Assembly (NCBI GenBank): GCA_946538795.1
Contig: CAMNGY010000076.1
Location: forward strand, 1-7,048
Reading direction: 5' to 3'
Length of the DNA: 7,048 nt
Source: an uncultured Treponema sp.
Lineage (GTDB): Bacteria; Spirochaetota; Spirochaetia; Treponematales; Treponemataceae
The notes below the pieces were generated by a model. It made no database searches. It saw only the letters and a program-made list of their open reading frames with translations, and was not told the DNA's origin. A program made the translations under genes and the position numbers. Positions 6,540-7,048 of this stretch are shown piece by piece. The first letter of the stretch is position 1, and each line of letters begins with the position of its first letter.

Positions 6540-6542
6540 TCG
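6528..6542. repeat. Perfect 6-bp inverted repeat after the FGE-like gene
   Basis: CGATTG (6528-6533) and CAATCG (6537-6542) flank a 3-nt TTG loop. It begins 12 nt past the stop codon of the FGE-like gene and overlaps the -35 box of the next gene. It lacks a T-tract, so a standard intrinsic terminator is unlikely. An operator, or a hairpin following a retroelement variable region, are alternative readings. Confidence 0.5.
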
Positions 6543-6554
6543 CTCTTTGGGGGC

Positions 6555-7048
6555 CTATCTGCCTGCGGCGGGGCACAGGAGGCGGAGACCGATGAAATCT
6601 CCCCGGTAGTAGGGGAAGTAGTACCAGCTGCTCGTGACCCTGCTGTAATTGGTGCCGTAGTACCAGCTGCCGCCCCGGTAATAGCGCTCGCTGTTGCCAT
6701 GCTCATAGCGATCCCAGACCCACTCCCATACGTTGCCGCTCATGTCATAAAGCCCGTATCCGTTGGCTTTCTTTCCGGCCACGGGGTGGGGCCTGCCTCC
6801 GCTGTTGCTGAGATACCAGCCCACCTCGTCAAGGCTGTCGCTTCCCGCGAAAAGCTGGTCCTGTCCGCCCCTGGCGGCGTATTCCCATTCCTCGCCCGTC
6901 GGCAGGCGGAAGCCGGACGCGTTCAGGTCCTGGGAGATTCGGCCGGAGATGCGCTCCCCCCTGTGCGGGGTGTAATTCCATTTCCCGAAATCGGTCTCGC
7001 CGTCCACGGCGTAAACCGGTGCAAGCCCCGCCGCCTTGCTGAGCTTGT
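6555..7048 (-). CDS. Formylglycine-generating-enzyme-like (SUMF1 domain) protein, partial, N-terminus outside window
   Basis: The visible 163 C-terminal residues belong to the FGE-sulfatase/SUMF1 family, a C-type-lectin-like fold. Motifs in order: KLSKAAGLAPVYAVDGE at the window edge, GFRLPTGEEWEYAARGG, NGYGLYDMSGNVWEWVWD, YYRGGSW, and IGLRLL before the TAG at 6555-6557. A GTG at 7007 could be taken as a start, but upstream in-frame residues continue the family pattern, so the gene runs past base 7048. The paired active-site cysteines of true formylglycine-generating enzymes are not seen in the region after RGGSW (it reads SRVTSS), so sulfatase activation is unlikely. A binding or structural role is more plausible. 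The stretch between RGGSW and IGLRL (6594-6662) is rich in Tyr, Ser and Phe and looks like a hypervariable ligand-binding face. Cellular location cannot be judged without the N-terminus. Confidence 0.88.
   Translation of the reverse strand, partial: KLSKAAGLAPVYAVDGETDFGKWNYTPHRGERISGRISQDLNASGFRLPTGEEWEYAARGGQDQLFAGSDSLDEVGWYLSNSGGRPHPVAGKKANGYGLYDMSGNVWEWVWDRYEHGNSERYYRGGSWYYGTNYSRVTSSWYYFPYYRGDFIGLRLLCPAAGR
6618..6670 (-). repeat. In-frame 14-nt direct repeat in the FGE-like C-terminus
   Basis: GTAGTACCAGCTGC (plus-strand reading) occurs at 6618-6631 and again at 6657-6670, exactly 39 nt (13 codons) apart and in the same frame. Both copies encode Ser-Trp-Tyr-Tyr. The repeat lies in the segment proposed to be variable and could reflect duplication, or independent changes at equivalent template positions. 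Confidence 0.7.

Noticed and set aside
7005..7007. GTG as the start of the FGE-like gene
   Set aside because: The frame stays open to the window edge and upstream residues (KLSKAAGLAPVYA) match the family pattern, so the gene is truncated by the window, not starting here.
1..7048. CRISPR array, tRNA, rRNA, insertion sequence or reverse transcriptase
   Set aside because: No regularly spaced long repeats, no cloverleaf-like segment, no transposase or reverse-transcriptase motif is seen on either strand.

Overview
The window is a GC-rich bacterial stretch carrying six protein-coding genes: four complete ones on one strand plus two that run off the edges or face the other way. The gene set points to a host-associated spirochaete of the Treponema type. 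That set is a MetN-type ATPase, class I dihydroorotase, M18 type-1 aminopeptidase, a stand-alone acyl carrier protein with an MBOAT acyltransferase and an SGNH-type partner, and a formylglycine-generating-enzyme-like (SUMF1) lectin-fold protein. Frequent ATA (Ile) and AGG (Arg) codons in a GC-rich background fit, but the taxon is an inference from gene content, not a proof.

Layout. (1) 1-578, minus: the N-terminal 192 codons of metN, the ATPase of a methionine importer, cut by the window start. (2) 579-799: a divergent intergenic region holding a near-consensus promoter for metN, a patch of short scrambled GC-rich repeats, and a weaker candidate promoter for pyrC. (3) 800-2140, plus: pyrC, dihydroorotase. 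(4) 2141-2232: a convergent gap with no convincing intrinsic terminator. (5) 6502 down to 2233, minus: a tightly packed four-gene unit in the order M18 aminopeptidase, acyl carrier protein, MBOAT O-acyltransferase, SGNH/DltD-AlgJ-like protein, with gaps of 9, 1 and about 21-36 bp. It is read from a promoter directly abutting the first ATG. (6) 6503-6554: a short gap with that promoter and a 6-bp inverted repeat. (7) 6555-7048, minus: the C-terminal part of an FGE/SUMF1-domain protein whose last 40 residues look like a variable region.

How the genes fit together. The carrier protein, MBOAT protein and SGNH protein are the parts expected for moving an activated acyl group from a cytoplasmic carrier across the membrane onto an extracytoplasmic polymer or glycan. 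The arrangement resembles DltC-DltB-DltD without the adenylating enzyme DltA. The aminopeptidase heads the same transcription unit without an obvious biochemical link.

The most interesting points are: the DltA-less acyl-transfer trio; three transcription units whose -10 boxes sit 6-11 nt from the start codon (probable leaderless or near-leaderless mRNAs), while internal operon genes have Shine-Dalgarno sites; six of six visible stop codons being TAG; and the Tyr/Ser-rich C-terminus of the FGE-like protein, which resembles a diversity-generating-retroelement target region although no reverse transcriptase or template repeat lies in the window.
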